Below, one piece after another: positions 42,973 to 51,383 of a DNA stretch of 64,000 nucleotides. Both the position numbers and the translations under genes were made by a program. The notes beneath the pieces were generated by a model. That model made no database searches. It was not told where the DNA came from and saw nothing but the letters and a program-made list of their open reading frames with translations. Each line of letters starts with the position of its first letter. Position 1 is the stretch's first letter. The stretch comes from Paraburkholderia guartelaensis (GTDB taxonomy: Bacteria; Pseudomonadota; Gammaproteobacteria; Burkholderiales; Burkholderiaceae), in assembly GCF_004353905.1 (NCBI RefSeq), contig NZ_SMOD01000021.1, positions 62,001 through 126,000 of the forward strand, given 5' to 3'.

Positions 42973-43599
42973 TTATTCGGTCTCCGAAGCGAGTGCGTTG
43001 ACAGCGGCGGCGGCCATCGCGCTGCCGCCGCGGCGGCCGTGCACGACGACGAAGGGCACACCGTGACTTTCTGCTGCGAGTTGCGCCTTGGACTCGGCCG
43101 CGCCGACGAAGCCCACGGGAAAGCCGAGGATGAGTGCGGGGCGCGGGGCGCCGGCGGCAATCATGTCGAGCAGATGAAAGAGGGCAGTAGGCGCATTGCC
43201 GATCGCAACGACGCTGCCTGCGAGATGCGGCCGCCACAGCTCGAGCGCGGCTGCCGAGCGCGTGTTGCCCATCTCGCGCGCGAGATCGGGGACGGCGGGA
43301 TCGTCGAGCGTGCAGATCACGGCGTTGTTCGCGGGCAGGCGCGCGCGGGTCACGCCATAAGCGACCATTTTCGCGTCGCAGAGAATCGTCGCGCCGACCG
43401 CGAGCGCGTTGCGGCCCGCCGTGCCCGCGCCTGTGGAAAACGCGAGGTCGGCGACCACGTCGACCATGCCGCATGCGTGAATCACGCGCACGGCGAGTTT
43501 TTCGAGGTCGGCGGGAATGCGCGAGAGGTCGGCTTCGGCGCGGATCGTCGCGAACGACTCGCGATAGATCGCCTGGCCGTCGCGAATGTAATCAGACAT
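42973..43599 (-). CDS. cobH: Precorrin-8X methylmutase CobH
   Basis: Moves the C11 methyl group to C12 to form hydrogenobyrinic acid. The 208-residue protein has the conserved catalytic His at about residue 41 (VRVIHACGMVDV), ILCDAKMVAYGVTRARL, and the C-terminal LILGFPVGFVGAAESK block. The ATG at 43599 overlaps the cobG stop by 8 nt; an upstream open extension has no homology. cobI follows without any gap. Confidence 0.96.
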   Translation of the reverse strand: MSDYIRDGQAIYRESFATIRAEADLSRIPADLEKLAVRVIHACGMVDVVADLAFSTGAGTAGRNALAVGATILCDAKMVAYGVTRARLPANNAVICTLDDPAVPDLAREMGNTRSAAALELWRPHLAGSVVAIGNAPTALFHLLDMIAAGAPRPALILGFPVGFVGAAESKAQLAAESHGVPFVVVHGRRGGSAMAAAAVNALASETE

Positions 43600-44977
43600 C
43601 TTGGGTACTCCGGGGCCGCTGCGCGAGTGCAAGTGCAGCGGCTTCGATCGTCAGGTTGCGCGCGACGAGCTGGCCGAAGCCGCTTTGCGTATCGTCGCGC
43701 TGGTACAGGTCGTAGTGGTCCGGGGCGCTGGCGAGCAACGTGAACGGCGCGCAATGCGCGGCCGCGCAGGAGCGCTCGCAGCCGCTCAGGTGGGCTTCAA
43801 CGTCGGGCGGCAGCAGGGCGGCGAGGCGCTGTGCGTCGGCTTTCGTGTCCGCGCGGCTTTTTGCGCATCCCGTCGAGCCGGTGCACGCGATCAGGCGCGC
43901 GAGCGGGTCGGCGCGCGAGACGATGAGACCGAGCGCGTGCAGGCGTTCTAGCGCGGCGGGCATGGCATGCGCGGGCACGTTGGGCAGCATCACGCCCTGC
44001 CACGGTGTCACGCGCAGCGTTGCGTCGCCTGAGTGTTCCGCGAGTGCGGCTAGCGCGCGCAGCGTTGGCGCGTCGATACGGCCGAGCGCGGGCTGTGCGC
44101 CCACGTAGCCGCTGCCGTCGCCGTGCAGCGCGTGCGCGCCGAGGCGCAAGCCGGCGGGGCTCGCCGCGCGGCGCCAGACGCTCAGCGCTGCGTCGTCACG
44201 CATCAGCGCGAATTCACCACGCTGCTGCGCGCGCTGCAGCAGCGCATCGAGCGAGTGAGCGGCCAGCACGTCGCGCATGCGTGTGGCGTCCGCGCCCGCG
44301 AGATCGAGGAACGCATGCAACAGCGCGCGCATCGATGCGCAAACGTCTTCGGCCGCGAGCGTGCCGACTGGCTGCGCCGTGGGGCAACCTGCGAGGCCCA
44401 CCGCGAAGCGCACAGTTGCGCCATAAGGCAGCGCGGCGAGCCAGATGTCGTGCGGATGCTCGAGCATCGCCACACGTTCACCGCCGTCGAGCTGCAGCGC
44501 GAACTTGGGCGAGAGCGCCGCGAAACGCGGCTCGCGCTGCATCATGTCGATGAGCGCGGCGGCGAGTTCCGTCGTGTCGCACGAGGCGTTCGGGTCGAGG
44601 CCCGCGAGCGGGCTCAGCATCACGTTGCGCAATTCGTCGGCGGCGCACGCTCGCTCGACCGGGCTCGCGGCGTCGATGCCGGCGGGGCCGAGGCCTGCGT
44701 CGATCAGCGCGGCGCTCAATGCCGCTTCTTCGCCGGTGCGCACGCCGCGAATCTGCACGTTCGCGCGATTGGTCAGTTCGAGCACGCCGCTCGCATGCGT
44801 CAACGCAGCGTCGGCGAGGGCGCGCGCACGCGCGGCGCTCAACACGCCGCCAGGCAGACGGATGCGGCACAGGCCGCCGTCGCGCGCGGCGACCACGCGC
44901 ACGAGCCCCGGGCACGCCGAGGGGCGGAGCACGGCCAATGCGGCAGCGGGCGAGACGGGCTTCGTTTCGTGTTTCAA
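43592..44977 (-). CDS. cobG: Precorrin-3B synthase CobG
   Basis: Oxygen-dependent monooxygenase that makes precorrin-3B, the step that marks the aerobic cobalamin route. The 461-residue protein has the sulfite/nitrite-reductase-like fold. The 4Fe-4S/siroheme-type cysteine blocks CTGSTGCAKSRADTKA (about residues 362-377) and LSGCERSCAAAHCAPF (about 395-410) are intact, and ELTNRANVQIRGV lies in the N-terminal half. The apparent start is an unusual TTG at 44977; the only nearby ATG (44982) is out of frame and stops after two codons, overlapping the TTG. It is the first gene after the second cobalamin riboswitch. Confidence 0.94.
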   Translation of the reverse strand: MKHETKPVSPAAALAVLRPSACPGLVRVVAARDGGLCRIRLPGGVLSAARARALADAALTHASGVLELTNRANVQIRGVRTGEEAALSAALIDAGLGPAGIDAASPVERACAADELRNVMLSPLAGLDPNASCDTTELAAALIDMMQREPRFAALSPKFALQLDGGERVAMLEHPHDIWLAALPYGATVRFAVGLAGCPTAQPVGTLAAEDVCASMRALLHAFLDLAGADATRMRDVLAAHSLDALLQRAQQRGEFALMRDDAALSVWRRAASPAGLRLGAHALHGDGSGYVGAQPALGRIDAPTLRALAALAEHSGDATLRVTPWQGVMLPNVPAHAMPAALERLHALGLIVSRADPLARLIACTGSTGCAKSRADTKADAQRLAALLPPDVEAHLSGCERSCAAAHCAPFTLLASAPDHYDLYQRDDTQSGFGQLVARNLTIEAAALALAQRPRSTQDV

Positions 44978-45084
44978 GGCATTACCGGGTAAGCATCACG
45001 CTGGAGCGGCGCGTTGCCCGCACGGCAGGCGGGAAACGGCAGCGATATCGGTACACCCCGCCCGATATGGGTTCGCGCGAACAG

Positions 45085-45275
45085 TCGGCCGGCAGGTCTC
45101 CTGGCTCGCAGGTCGTGAACCGCATCGGCCTTCCCGGTAAAACCAGTGGCTCGGGTGGATGCGGTCTCGCTGCTCACAGTCGCGGGGGCGGCCACAGCTT
45201 GCTGTGTTCCCTGATTGCAATCCGGAGTTAGCGCTTCAGCGCTGACTCCGGTCTCATGCAAAGTTGCCTTAAAGG
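45085..45275 (-). ncRNA. Cobalamin riboswitch upstream of cobG
   Basis: On the minus strand the aptamer elements are clear, in order: a long P3-like hairpin (arms CCGGAGT and ACTCCGG, 45222-45251), AATCAGGGAA, GGCCGCCCCCGCGACTGTGA, GAGCCACTGG, CGGGAAGGCC and the highly conserved GCGAGCCAGGAGACCTGCC (B12 box, 45091-45105 plus flanking bases). The ends are approximate. A CATAAT -10-like box at 45292-45297 would start transcription just before the aptamer. It should repress cobG-cobH-cobI-cobJ when cobalamin is plentiful. Confidence 0.93.
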
Positions 45276-45391
45276 CGCCGGCGGACACGGTATTATGCCC
45301 GTTTTCACGCGCGTTCCGCCCCACAACAGGGCTGCGGGCCCGTGGCGGTGTAGAGAAACCGGCAACGAAACAGGCAACGGCGGGAGAGCGA
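45276..45391. promoter_or_regulatory. Divergent promoter region between the cobG riboswitch and cobL
   Basis: This short region must drive the minus-strand riboswitch transcript and the plus-strand cobL-cobK-cobM genes. A minus-strand CATAAT box at 45292-45297 is the only convincing promoter element. No riboswitch elements were seen on the plus strand before cobL, so that operon may not be directly cobalamin-regulated. Confidence 0.5.
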
Positions 45392-46618
45392 ATGCAGGGC
45401 ACGCAGGCATGGCTGACGGTGGTGGGCATCGGCGACGATGGTTACGCGGGGCTCGGGCGCGACGCGCGGCGCGCGCTGTTCGACGCTGCCATCGTGACGG
45501 GTGGCGAACGCCATCTCGCGATGCTGCCCTCGCGCGTGCGTGCGCGGCGCGAGGCGTGGCCGCAGCCGTTCAGCGTGGAGGCGCTGCTTGCGTACCGCGA
45601 GTCGAATGAATCCGTCTGCGTGCTCGCGAGCGGCGACCCCATGCTGTTCGGCGTGGGCGCGACGCTCGCGCGCCGCGTGGCGCCCGGTGAAATGCGCGTG
45701 CTGCCCGCGCCGTCGTCGCTCTCGCTCGCGGCGGCGCGCAAGGGGTGGGCGTTGCAGGATACGGCGATGGTCTCGCTCGTCGGCCGTCCGCTCGATGCGC
45801 TGCACCGCCATCTCTACGCGCGCTCACGCGTGATCGCGTTGAGCGCGGATGGGCGCACGCCCGCAGCGCTAGCAGCGTTGCTCGCCGAAGCGGGCTTCGG
45901 CGCCACGCGTCTTGCCGTGTTCGAGCATCTGGGCGGCCCGCTCGAACGCCGCATCGAAGGCCACGCCGATGCGTGGCATGTCGAAGAAGCCGCGGCGCTC
46001 AATCTCGTCGCGTTCGAATGCGAAAGCGATGGTACGCAAACGCCCGCGCGCGGCTGGACGCTCACGCCCGGCCTTCCCGACGACGCCTACCGCCACGACG
46101 GCCAGATCACGAAGCGCGACGTGCGTGCGCTCACGCTTGCGCGTCTCGCGCCGACGCCCGGCGCGTTGCTCTGGGACGTGGGCGCGGGCAGCGGCTCGAT
46201 CGGCATCGAATGGATGCGCTCGCACGCCGCTTGCCGCGCGATCGCGATCGAGGCGAACGCCGAGCGTCAACGCTTCATCGAGCACAATCGCGCCGCGCTG
46301 GGCGTGCCGGGTTTGCAACTCGTTGCGGGCCGCGCGCCCGACGCGCTCGCAGGGCTCGCCGCGCCCGACGCGGTCTTCATCGGCGGCGGCGTGACCGTCC
46401 CCGGCGTGTTGGACGCGTGCTGGGCGGCGCTCGCGAGCGGCGGCCGGCTCGTCGCGAACGCGGTGACGTTGCAGAGCGAAGCGACACTCGTGGCATGGCG
46501 CGATCAGCATGGCGGCACGCTCACGCGCGTCGGCATCGGCGAGGCGCAGCCGCTGGGCGGCTTCGATACCTGGCGCCAGGCGTTGCCCGTCACGCTTTAC
46601 GAGGCCGTCAAGCCATGA
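45392..46618 (+). CDS. cobL: Precorrin-6Y C5,15-methyltransferase (decarboxylating) CobL
   Basis: Bifunctional enzyme that methylates C5 and C15 and removes the C12 acetate carboxyl. The 408-residue protein has an N-terminal CbiE-type methylase (about 1-195; LTVVGIGDDGYAGLG and VLASGDPMLFGVG) and a C-terminal CbiT-type methylase (about 215-408; SAM motif LLWDVGAGSGSIGIEWMR near 252). The ATG at 45392 follows GGGAGAGCG. The longer open frame upstream crosses the riboswitch and is not coding. The cobK start overlaps the cobL stop (ATGA). Confidence 0.96.
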   Translation: MQGTQAWLTVVGIGDDGYAGLGRDARRALFDAAIVTGGERHLAMLPSRVRARREAWPQPFSVEALLAYRESNESVCVLASGDPMLFGVGATLARRVAPGEMRVLPAPSSLSLAAARKGWALQDTAMVSLVGRPLDALHRHLYARSRVIALSADGRTPAALAALLAEAGFGATRLAVFEHLGGPLERRIEGHADAWHVEEAAALNLVAFECESDGTQTPARGWTLTPGLPDDAYRHDGQITKRDVRALTLARLAPTPGALLWDVGAGSGSIGIEWMRSHAACRAIAIEANAERQRFIEHNRAALGVPGLQLVAGRAPDALAGLAAPDAVFIGGGVTVPGVLDACWAALASGGRLVANAVTLQSEATLVAWRDQHGGTLTRVGIGEAQPLGGFDTWRQALPVTLYEAVKP

Positions 46619-47358
46619 CGACGCGCATCCTGCTGCTCGGCGGCACCGGCGATGCGCTGTCGATCGCGCGCACGCTCGGCCCGCAGCACGTGTACTCGCT
46701 CGCGGGCCTTGGCCGCGTGCCCGCCGATCTCGCCTGTGCGGTGCGTGTGGGCGGCTTTGGCGGGGCAGAAGGGCTCGCGCGCTTTCTCGCCGACGAAAAC
46801 ATCGCGCTCGTTTTCGACGCTACGCATCCCTATGCCGCACAGATCAGCGCCAACGCGGCGCGTGCATGCGAAGTGGCACAGGTGCAGTACTGGGCGCTGC
46901 GGCGTGCGCCGTGGCAGCCGCAGCCCGGCGACGACTGGCGCATGGTGAGCGGTTGGGGCGGCGTAGTCGAAGCGATCATGCCGTTCTCGCGCCCGCTCTT
47001 CACGCTCGGGCGCGAGCCGCTTGCGCATCTGAACGAGGTGCCGGAGCATCAGCATTGGACGATCCGTTGCCTCGAAGCGCATCCCGGCCACGCCCGTGCG
47101 CGCGTGATCGACGCGCGCGGGCCATTCACATCCGAAGGCGAGCGCGCGCTCTTTACCGAAGCGCGTATCGACGTCGTGGTCAGCAAGAACAGCGGCGGCG
47201 CGGCGACTGAAGCGAAACTCGCCGTCGCGCGCGAAATGGGCTTGCCCGTGGTGATGATGCAGCGGCCGCCGCTGCCGGATGCGCAACGTGAATTCGCCTC
47301 GGTGCAAGAGGCGATCGGCGCGCTCGACGACTACATTAAGCGGAGTTTCCACGCATGA
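46615..47358 (+). CDS. cobK: Precorrin-6A reductase CobK
   Basis: NADPH-dependent reductase of the corrin macrocycle, 247 residues. The N-terminal ILLLGGTGDALSIARTL is the nucleotide-binding start of the CobK/CbiJ family. FDATHPYAAQISANA and the C-terminal VVSKNSGGAATEAKLAVARE are further diagnostic blocks. It overlaps cobL and cobM by ATGA junctions on both sides, so the three are translationally coupled. Confidence 0.96.
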   Translation: MTTRILLLGGTGDALSIARTLGPQHVYSLAGLGRVPADLACAVRVGGFGGAEGLARFLADENIALVFDATHPYAAQISANAARACEVAQVQYWALRRAPWQPQPGDDWRMVSGWGGVVEAIMPFSRPLFTLGREPLAHLNEVPEHQHWTIRCLEAHPGHARARVIDARGPFTSEGERALFTEARIDVVVSKNSGGAATEAKLAVAREMGLPVVMMQRPPLPDAQREFASVQEAIGALDDYIKRSFHA

Positions 47359-48092
47359 CCGTTTTCTTCATCGGCGCGGGTCCGGGCGATCCTGAACTGA
47401 TCACCGTGAAGGGCCAGCGCCTCGTGCGCAGCTGCCCCGTCATTCTCTACGCGGGCTCGCTCGTGCCCCCCGCCGTGCTCGAGGGCCACCGCGCGCACAA
47501 GGTCGTGGACACGGCGCCGCTCACGCTCGATGAGATCGTCGCGTTGCTCGAAGACGCGTATGCCCAGGGCTTCGACGTGGCGCGCGTGCATTCGGGTGAC
47601 CCGTCGCTCTATGGTGCAATCGGCGAGCAGATTCGCCGACTGCGTATGCTTGGTATTCCTTATGAAGTCGTGCCCGGTGTGACTGCGACCGCTGCGTGCG
47701 CGGCGGCGCTCGGCAGCGAACTCACGCTGCCCGGCATTTCGCAAACGCTCATTCTCACGCGCTACGCCACCAAAACGTCGATGCCCGAAGGCGAGCAGCT
47801 AGGCGACCTCGCGCGTCACAAAGCGACGCTCGCGATTCACCTGGGCGTACGCCATATCGCGCGCATCGTCGAGGAATTGCTGCCGCACTACGGCGAAGAT
47901 TGCCCGGTCGCGGTGATCTATCGCGCGAGCTGGCCCGACGAGGAACGCGTGACGGGCACGCTCGCGGATATCGCGCAGAAGGTGCAGGCCACCGATATCG
48001 AGCGTACCGCGCTCATTCTCGTGGGGCGCGTGCTCGCGGCGGAGGGGTTTGCGGATTCGACGCTGTATGGGGCGCAGAAGCGCCAGGACTAA
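47355..48092 (+). CDS. cobM: Precorrin-4 C11-methyltransferase CobM
   Basis: SAM-dependent methylation of C11, 245 residues. It has the tetrapyrrole methylase start FFIGAGPGDPELITVKGQRL, VHSGDPSLYGAIGEQI, and VVPGVTATAACAAALGSELT. The ATG overlaps the cobK stop. The last four bases overlap the end of the converging MarR gene. It is the last gene of the cobL-cobK-cobM unit. Confidence 0.96.
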   Translation: MTVFFIGAGPGDPELITVKGQRLVRSCPVILYAGSLVPPAVLEGHRAHKVVDTAPLTLDEIVALLEDAYAQGFDVARVHSGDPSLYGAIGEQIRRLRMLGIPYEVVPGVTATAACAAALGSELTLPGISQTLILTRYATKTSMPEGEQLGDLARHKATLAIHLGVRHIARIVEELLPHYGEDCPVAVIYRASWPDEERVTGTLADIAQKVQATDIERTALILVGRVLAAEGFADSTLYGAQKRQD

Positions 48093-48535
48093 GAAAGCGC
48101 GCGCAAGTGCGCCCGCAGCTTGTCCACTTCGCCCTCGGCGAACTCCTTTTCGATCTCCTCATGCGTTTGCTGCCACAGCGGAAACGCCGCGTTGAGTAGT
48201 TGATGCCCCTCTTCCGTGAGGCTCAGCAAACGGCTGCGCTTGTCTTCCGGGTCTTGCTCGATGATCACGAGGCCGCGCCGCTCCAGCGGCTTGAGCGCGG
48301 CCGTGAGCGTGGTGCGGTCCATGGCCAGCAGCGACGCCACGTCTTTCATGCCGGGCGGCTGCGGCCGGTTCAGCGACATCAGCAGCGAAAACTGCCCGTT
48401 CGTGAGATCGAGCGGACGCAGTACATCGTCGAAAATGCGCGCGAGATTACGTGCCGCCCGCTGCATATGCAGACACAGGCAGCAATCGCGCACCAATAGC
48501 GTGGTTTCGAAGGGGAATTTCTTTGCGCGTGCCAT
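48089..48535 (-). CDS. MarR-family transcriptional regulator
   Basis: A 148-residue winged-helix repressor of the MarR family. The DNA-binding part is visible in LTNGQFSLLMSLNRPQPPGM, DVASLLAMDRTTLTAALKPLERRGLV and the wing IEQDPEDKRSRLLSLTEEG. The N-terminus contains several cysteines (CCLCLHMQR), which could make it redox- or electrophile-responsive. It is divergent from the YciI-like and GST genes, and a perfect palindrome sits just upstream of its ATG, so it probably represses itself and those genes. Confidence 0.92.
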   Translation of the reverse strand: MARAKKFPFETTLLVRDCCLCLHMQRAARNLARIFDDVLRPLDLTNGQFSLLMSLNRPQPPGMKDVASLLAMDRTTLTAALKPLERRGLVIIEQDPEDKRSRLLSLTEEGHQLLNAAFPLWQQTHEEIEKEFAEGEVDKLRAHLRALS

Positions 48536-48546
48536 GTTGCAATTAT

Positions 48547-48558
48547 GTTGATATCAAC
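48547..48558. promoter_or_regulatory. Palindromic operator candidate GTTGATATCAAC
   Basis: A perfect 12-bp palindrome, 12 nt before the MarR-family start and in the divergent spacer to the YciI-like gene. The TTGATATCAA core is of the type many MarR regulators bind. Autoregulation is inferred. Confidence 0.7.
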
Positions 48559-48637
48559 CTATGCTGTCAAGGCCGGATGGGCGACATCCCGTCGCTCCCG
48601 TTTTCAGACCAGCAACCAGACAGCAGTTGGAGGACAC

Positions 48638-49003
48638 ATGAGCGATCAGAAACTGTTTCTCGCTGTTTTTCTCGGTACCAAAGACAACGCGCGCATGAAG
48701 GGTTGGGCGGCGCTTTCCGAAGCCGATCGGCACGCAAAGGAAAAGGAGGGCATTGCGGCCTGGCACGCGTGGGTCGAAAAGCACAAGGCATCGATCGTCG
48801 ATATGGGCGGCCCACTCGGCAAGACGAAATCGATTGGCGAGCATGGCATCGCAGATACATCCAACGCGCTAACCGGCTATACCGTTTTCCGTGCTGCATC
48901 GCACGAAGAGGCCGCGAAGCTGTTTGAAGGGCACCCGCACTTTTCGATTTTTCCGGGCGAGGCCGTCGAAGTGATGCCCGTTCTGCCGATTCCCGGTGTC
49001 TGA
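48638..49003 (+). CDS. YciI-like (YCII-related) family protein
   Basis: A 121-residue cytoplasmic protein with a dimeric alpha/beta barrel fold of the YCII-related group. It shows KLFLAVFLGTKDNARMKGWAAL at the start, WHAWVEKHKASIVDMGGPLG in the middle, and HEEAAKLFEGHPHFSIFPGEAVEVMPV at the end. Family members have lyase- or dehydrochlorinase-like roles, but the reaction here is unknown. An AGGA sequence lies 5-8 nt before the ATG. It is followed 13 nt later by a glutathione transferase gene, suggesting a detoxification unit controlled by the divergent MarR protein. Confidence 0.88.
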   Translation: MSDQKLFLAVFLGTKDNARMKGWAALSEADRHAKEKEGIAAWHAWVEKHKASIVDMGGPLGKTKSIGEHGIADTSNALTGYTVFRAASHEEAAKLFEGHPHFSIFPGEAVEVMPVLPIPGV

Positions 49004-49016
49004 ACGGAGGCGCGTC

Positions 49017-49634
49017 ATGAAACTCTACGGTTTTGCCGGCACGCGTTCGCAGCGCGCGCTATGGGGCCTCAAGGAAGTCGACGCCGATTTCGAATTCATC
49101 TCGGTCAATCTGCTCGAAGGCGAGCACAAGCGGCCCGAATACCTGCGCATCAATCCCGCAGGCAAGGTGCCCGTGCTGGTCGACGGCGACCGCGTGATTC
49201 CCGAATCGGCTGCAATCGTGCTGTATCTCGCGGATAAATATCCGGAGAAGGCGTTGTTGCCCACGGATCTCGACGAGCGCGCGCAGGCGTATCGCTGGAC
49301 CCTGTTCGCAGTCACCGAACTGGAACAGCCGCTCTGGAGAATCACGCGGCACTCGTTCCTGTATCCACCGGAAAAGCGCAGTCCCGCCGATATCGAACTC
49401 GCGCGGGAGGACTTCAGGAGCATGGCCGCGGTGCTCGAAAAGCACCTTGAAGGACGCGAGTTCATCGTCGGCAACAAGCTCTCTGTCGCCGACTGCGTGA
49501 CCGTTTATCTGATGGACTGGGCCAACGAAGTGCAACTGTTGGAAGGCTTCCCGCGTTTGCAGGCGTATCTCGAACGGCTCTACGCGCGCCCCGAGGCGCC
49601 GCAGCGCATAGCCGAAGCGCGCAAGGCCGCGTAA
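49017..49634 (+). CDS. Glutathione S-transferase family protein
   Basis: A 205-residue protein with an N-terminal thioredoxin-like GST domain (about 1-78; LYGFAGTRSQRALWGLKEV, RINPAGKVPVLVDGDRVIPES with the cis-Pro and the Glu-Ser glutathione-binding pair) and a C-terminal helical domain (about 85-200; FIVGNKLSVADCVTVYLMDW contains the conserved capping motif). The substrate is unknown. GGAGG lies before the ATG. It is probably cotranscribed with the YciI-like gene; a strong hairpin follows. Confidence 0.93.
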   Translation: MKLYGFAGTRSQRALWGLKEVDADFEFISVNLLEGEHKRPEYLRINPAGKVPVLVDGDRVIPESAAIVLYLADKYPEKALLPTDLDERAQAYRWTLFAVTELEQPLWRITRHSFLYPPEKRSPADIELAREDFRSMAAVLEKHLEGREFIVGNKLSVADCVTVYLMDWANEVQLLEGFPRLQAYLERLYARPEAPQRIAEARKAA

Positions 49635-49642
49635 ATGGAAAA

Positions 49643-49672
49643 CGGCCCAATCGGATCTCGCCGATTGGGCCG
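49643..49672. terminator. Hairpin terminator between converging genes
   Basis: A 12-bp perfect stem, arms CGGCCCAATCGG (49643-49654) and CCGATTGGGCCG (49661-49672), with a 6-nt loop. A short T-run follows only on the minus strand (GTTTTCC), so it best suits the symporter gene arriving from the right. Confidence 0.75.
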
Positions 49673-49695
49673 CCTGGTTACCGCGTTACGCCAAA

Positions 49696-51171
49696 TCAAT
49701 GCGCCCGCGCGTGCTCATGATCCACATGCGTGCGCGGCTGCGTCACCGTGCTCACCACCGCAAGCACGATCACGTTCACGAACAGCGCAAGGAAGCCGAT
49801 GTTGACGTCCTTGAGCGAGTCCGGCGCGAACGGAATCAACTGAGCCACGCTTACGTGTGTGAGTGTCGTGACGATCACCACGAGCACGCCCGCCACGATA
49901 CCGCAGAACGCGCCTTGCTTCGTCACGCGATTGCGCGCGGAGAGGCTGCACACCATCGCCGGAAACAGCTGCGTGACGAAGTTGTAGCCCATCAGCAGCA
50001 GCGCGACGATGGTTTCACCGCCGTTGAGCGTGAAGCCGACCGCCACGAGCGCGATCACCGGCACGAAAATGCGCGCGAGCTTCGCGACTTGCGCGTCGTC
50101 CGCGCTCTTCGCGAGGCCGCCGCGATAGATGTCGTTGGCGAGCAGCGTCGAAGCCGTAGTGAGGATCATCGAGCCCGGCACGAGTGCGGTGAGCACGCCC
50201 GCCGCGCCGATCACGCCCACGAACCACGGATCGAACGTTTGCAGCGCGAGACGGAAGAGCGAGAGGTCGATGTCGCCGCCCTTGAGGCCCGGTACCTTGA
50301 GCACGGCCGCGAAGCCGCAGAAGAAGACGAACAGCAAGATGAGCTGATAGAGCGGCAGGATCATCGCGTTGCGGCGGAAGATGCGCTCGTTTTTCGCGGT
50401 GTAGACCGACATGAACGTATGCGGCCACATGAAGAAGCCCAGCGCCGTGAGCAGCACGGTGGACTGGAACCACGTCACGCTCTGGCCTTTCGCCGGGAAC
50501 GTGAGGAAGCCGGGCTTGGCGGCGTCGATGGCGCGGAACATCTCGCTCAGGCTGCCATAGTGGTGAATCGGCAGGTAAATGCCGAGGAACACGGCGATGG
50601 CGAGAATCATCGTGTCCTTCACGACCGAGTTCCACGCGCAGCCGCGCACGCCCGAAACGATCACGTAGCACGTGACCACGGCCGCGCCGATCCAGATCGC
50701 CGCCGTGGAGGAGATCGCGCCATACGAGGCCGTCGTCACGATGATGCCGAGGCCCTTGAGCTGCAGGACGAGATACGGCACGAGCGCGAGCACGCCCACG
50801 CACGCCACCAGCACGCCCAGCGCGGGGCTCTGATACTTGCGCGCGAAGAAGTGCGGCTGGGAGACGAGCCGGTGCTGCTTGGCGAAGCGCCATACGGGCG
50901 GCAGCATCCAGTACGAGAGGATATATGCAAGCGTGCCGTAAGCCAGAATGTAGTAGACGGGCGCGCCCTTGCCATAGGCGAAGCCGCTGCCGCCGAGGAA
51001 CGTGAAGGTCGTATAGATCTCGCCCGCCATCAGCAGGAACACGAACGCGGTGCCGAAGCTGCGGCCGCCCACGGCCCACTGCTCGAGATTCATGTCGTGC
51101 CCGCGGCGGGCGCGCATGCCGAGGTAGAGCGCGACGAAGGTCATCGCCGCGATGATGATGAGGGCGCTCAT
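49696..51171 (-). CDS. Sodium:solute symporter family permease (MctP-like)
   Basis: A 491-residue inner-membrane transporter of the SSS family with about 13 membrane helices. It most resembles monocarboxylate permeases such as MctP. Typical blocks are LEQWAVGGRSFGTAFVFLLMAGEIYTTFTFLG-like sequence in helix 2, GSGFAYGKGAPVYYILAYG, and VPGSMILTTASTLLANDIYR. A short DUF3311 protein is encoded just upstream with an ATGA overlap, the usual arrangement for this subgroup. Substrate assignment (lactate, pyruvate, acetate and similar acids) is by family analogy only. Confidence 0.9.
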   Translation of the reverse strand: MSALIIIAAMTFVALYLGMRARRGHDMNLEQWAVGGRSFGTAFVFLLMAGEIYTTFTFLGGSGFAYGKGAPVYYILAYGTLAYILSYWMLPPVWRFAKQHRLVSQPHFFARKYQSPALGVLVACVGVLALVPYLVLQLKGLGIIVTTASYGAISSTAAIWIGAAVVTCYVIVSGVRGCAWNSVVKDTMILAIAVFLGIYLPIHHYGSLSEMFRAIDAAKPGFLTFPAKGQSVTWFQSTVLLTALGFFMWPHTFMSVYTAKNERIFRRNAMILPLYQLILLFVFFCGFAAVLKVPGLKGGDIDLSLFRLALQTFDPWFVGVIGAAGVLTALVPGSMILTTASTLLANDIYRGGLAKSADDAQVAKLARIFVPVIALVAVGFTLNGGETIVALLLMGYNFVTQLFPAMVCSLSARNRVTKQGAFCGIVAGVLVVIVTTLTHVSVAQLIPFAPDSLKDVNIGFLALFVNVIVLAVVSTVTQPRTHVDHEHARAH

Positions 51172-51383
51172 GGCCGCACCTCCGCATCTGCTTCGCCCGA
51201 AAGCCGGTTGACCGGGTCGAGCCGGTAGACGATCCCCATGATCACCGCGGCCAGCACGACCCACATGACGATCCACGCGAGCACGAGCGGCATGCCGAGC
51301 ACGAGCGGCTCGGTACGGTTGACGAACGGCACCCCTAACAGGATGCCGATAAAGGGCAAGGCAGCGAGCAACCGCAGTGACAT
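51168..51383 (-). CDS. DUF3311 small membrane protein
   Basis: A 71-residue protein with two membrane helices (about 4-22 and 30-55) and a charged C-terminus (YRLDPVNRLSGEADAEVRP). It is the conserved small partner of SSS-family monocarboxylate-type symporters and probably helps their assembly or function. GAGGAG lies 5-6 nt before the ATG at 51383. Its stop overlaps the start of the symporter (ATGA), so the two are translationally coupled. Confidence 0.9.
   Translation of the reverse strand: MSLRLLAALPFIGILLGVPFVNRTEPLVLGMPLVLAWIVMWVVLAAVIMGIVYRLDPVNRLSGEADAEVRP

Noticed and set aside
42254..43474. Upstream extension of the cobJ reading frame
   Set aside because: It runs over cobI and cobH in another frame and is Arg-rich; the CbiG-like homology begins at the ATG at 42253.
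45264..45296. Plus-strand promoter for cobL made of TTGCCT and TATTAT
   Set aside because: The spacing of 21 bp is too long for a standard sigma-70 promoter.
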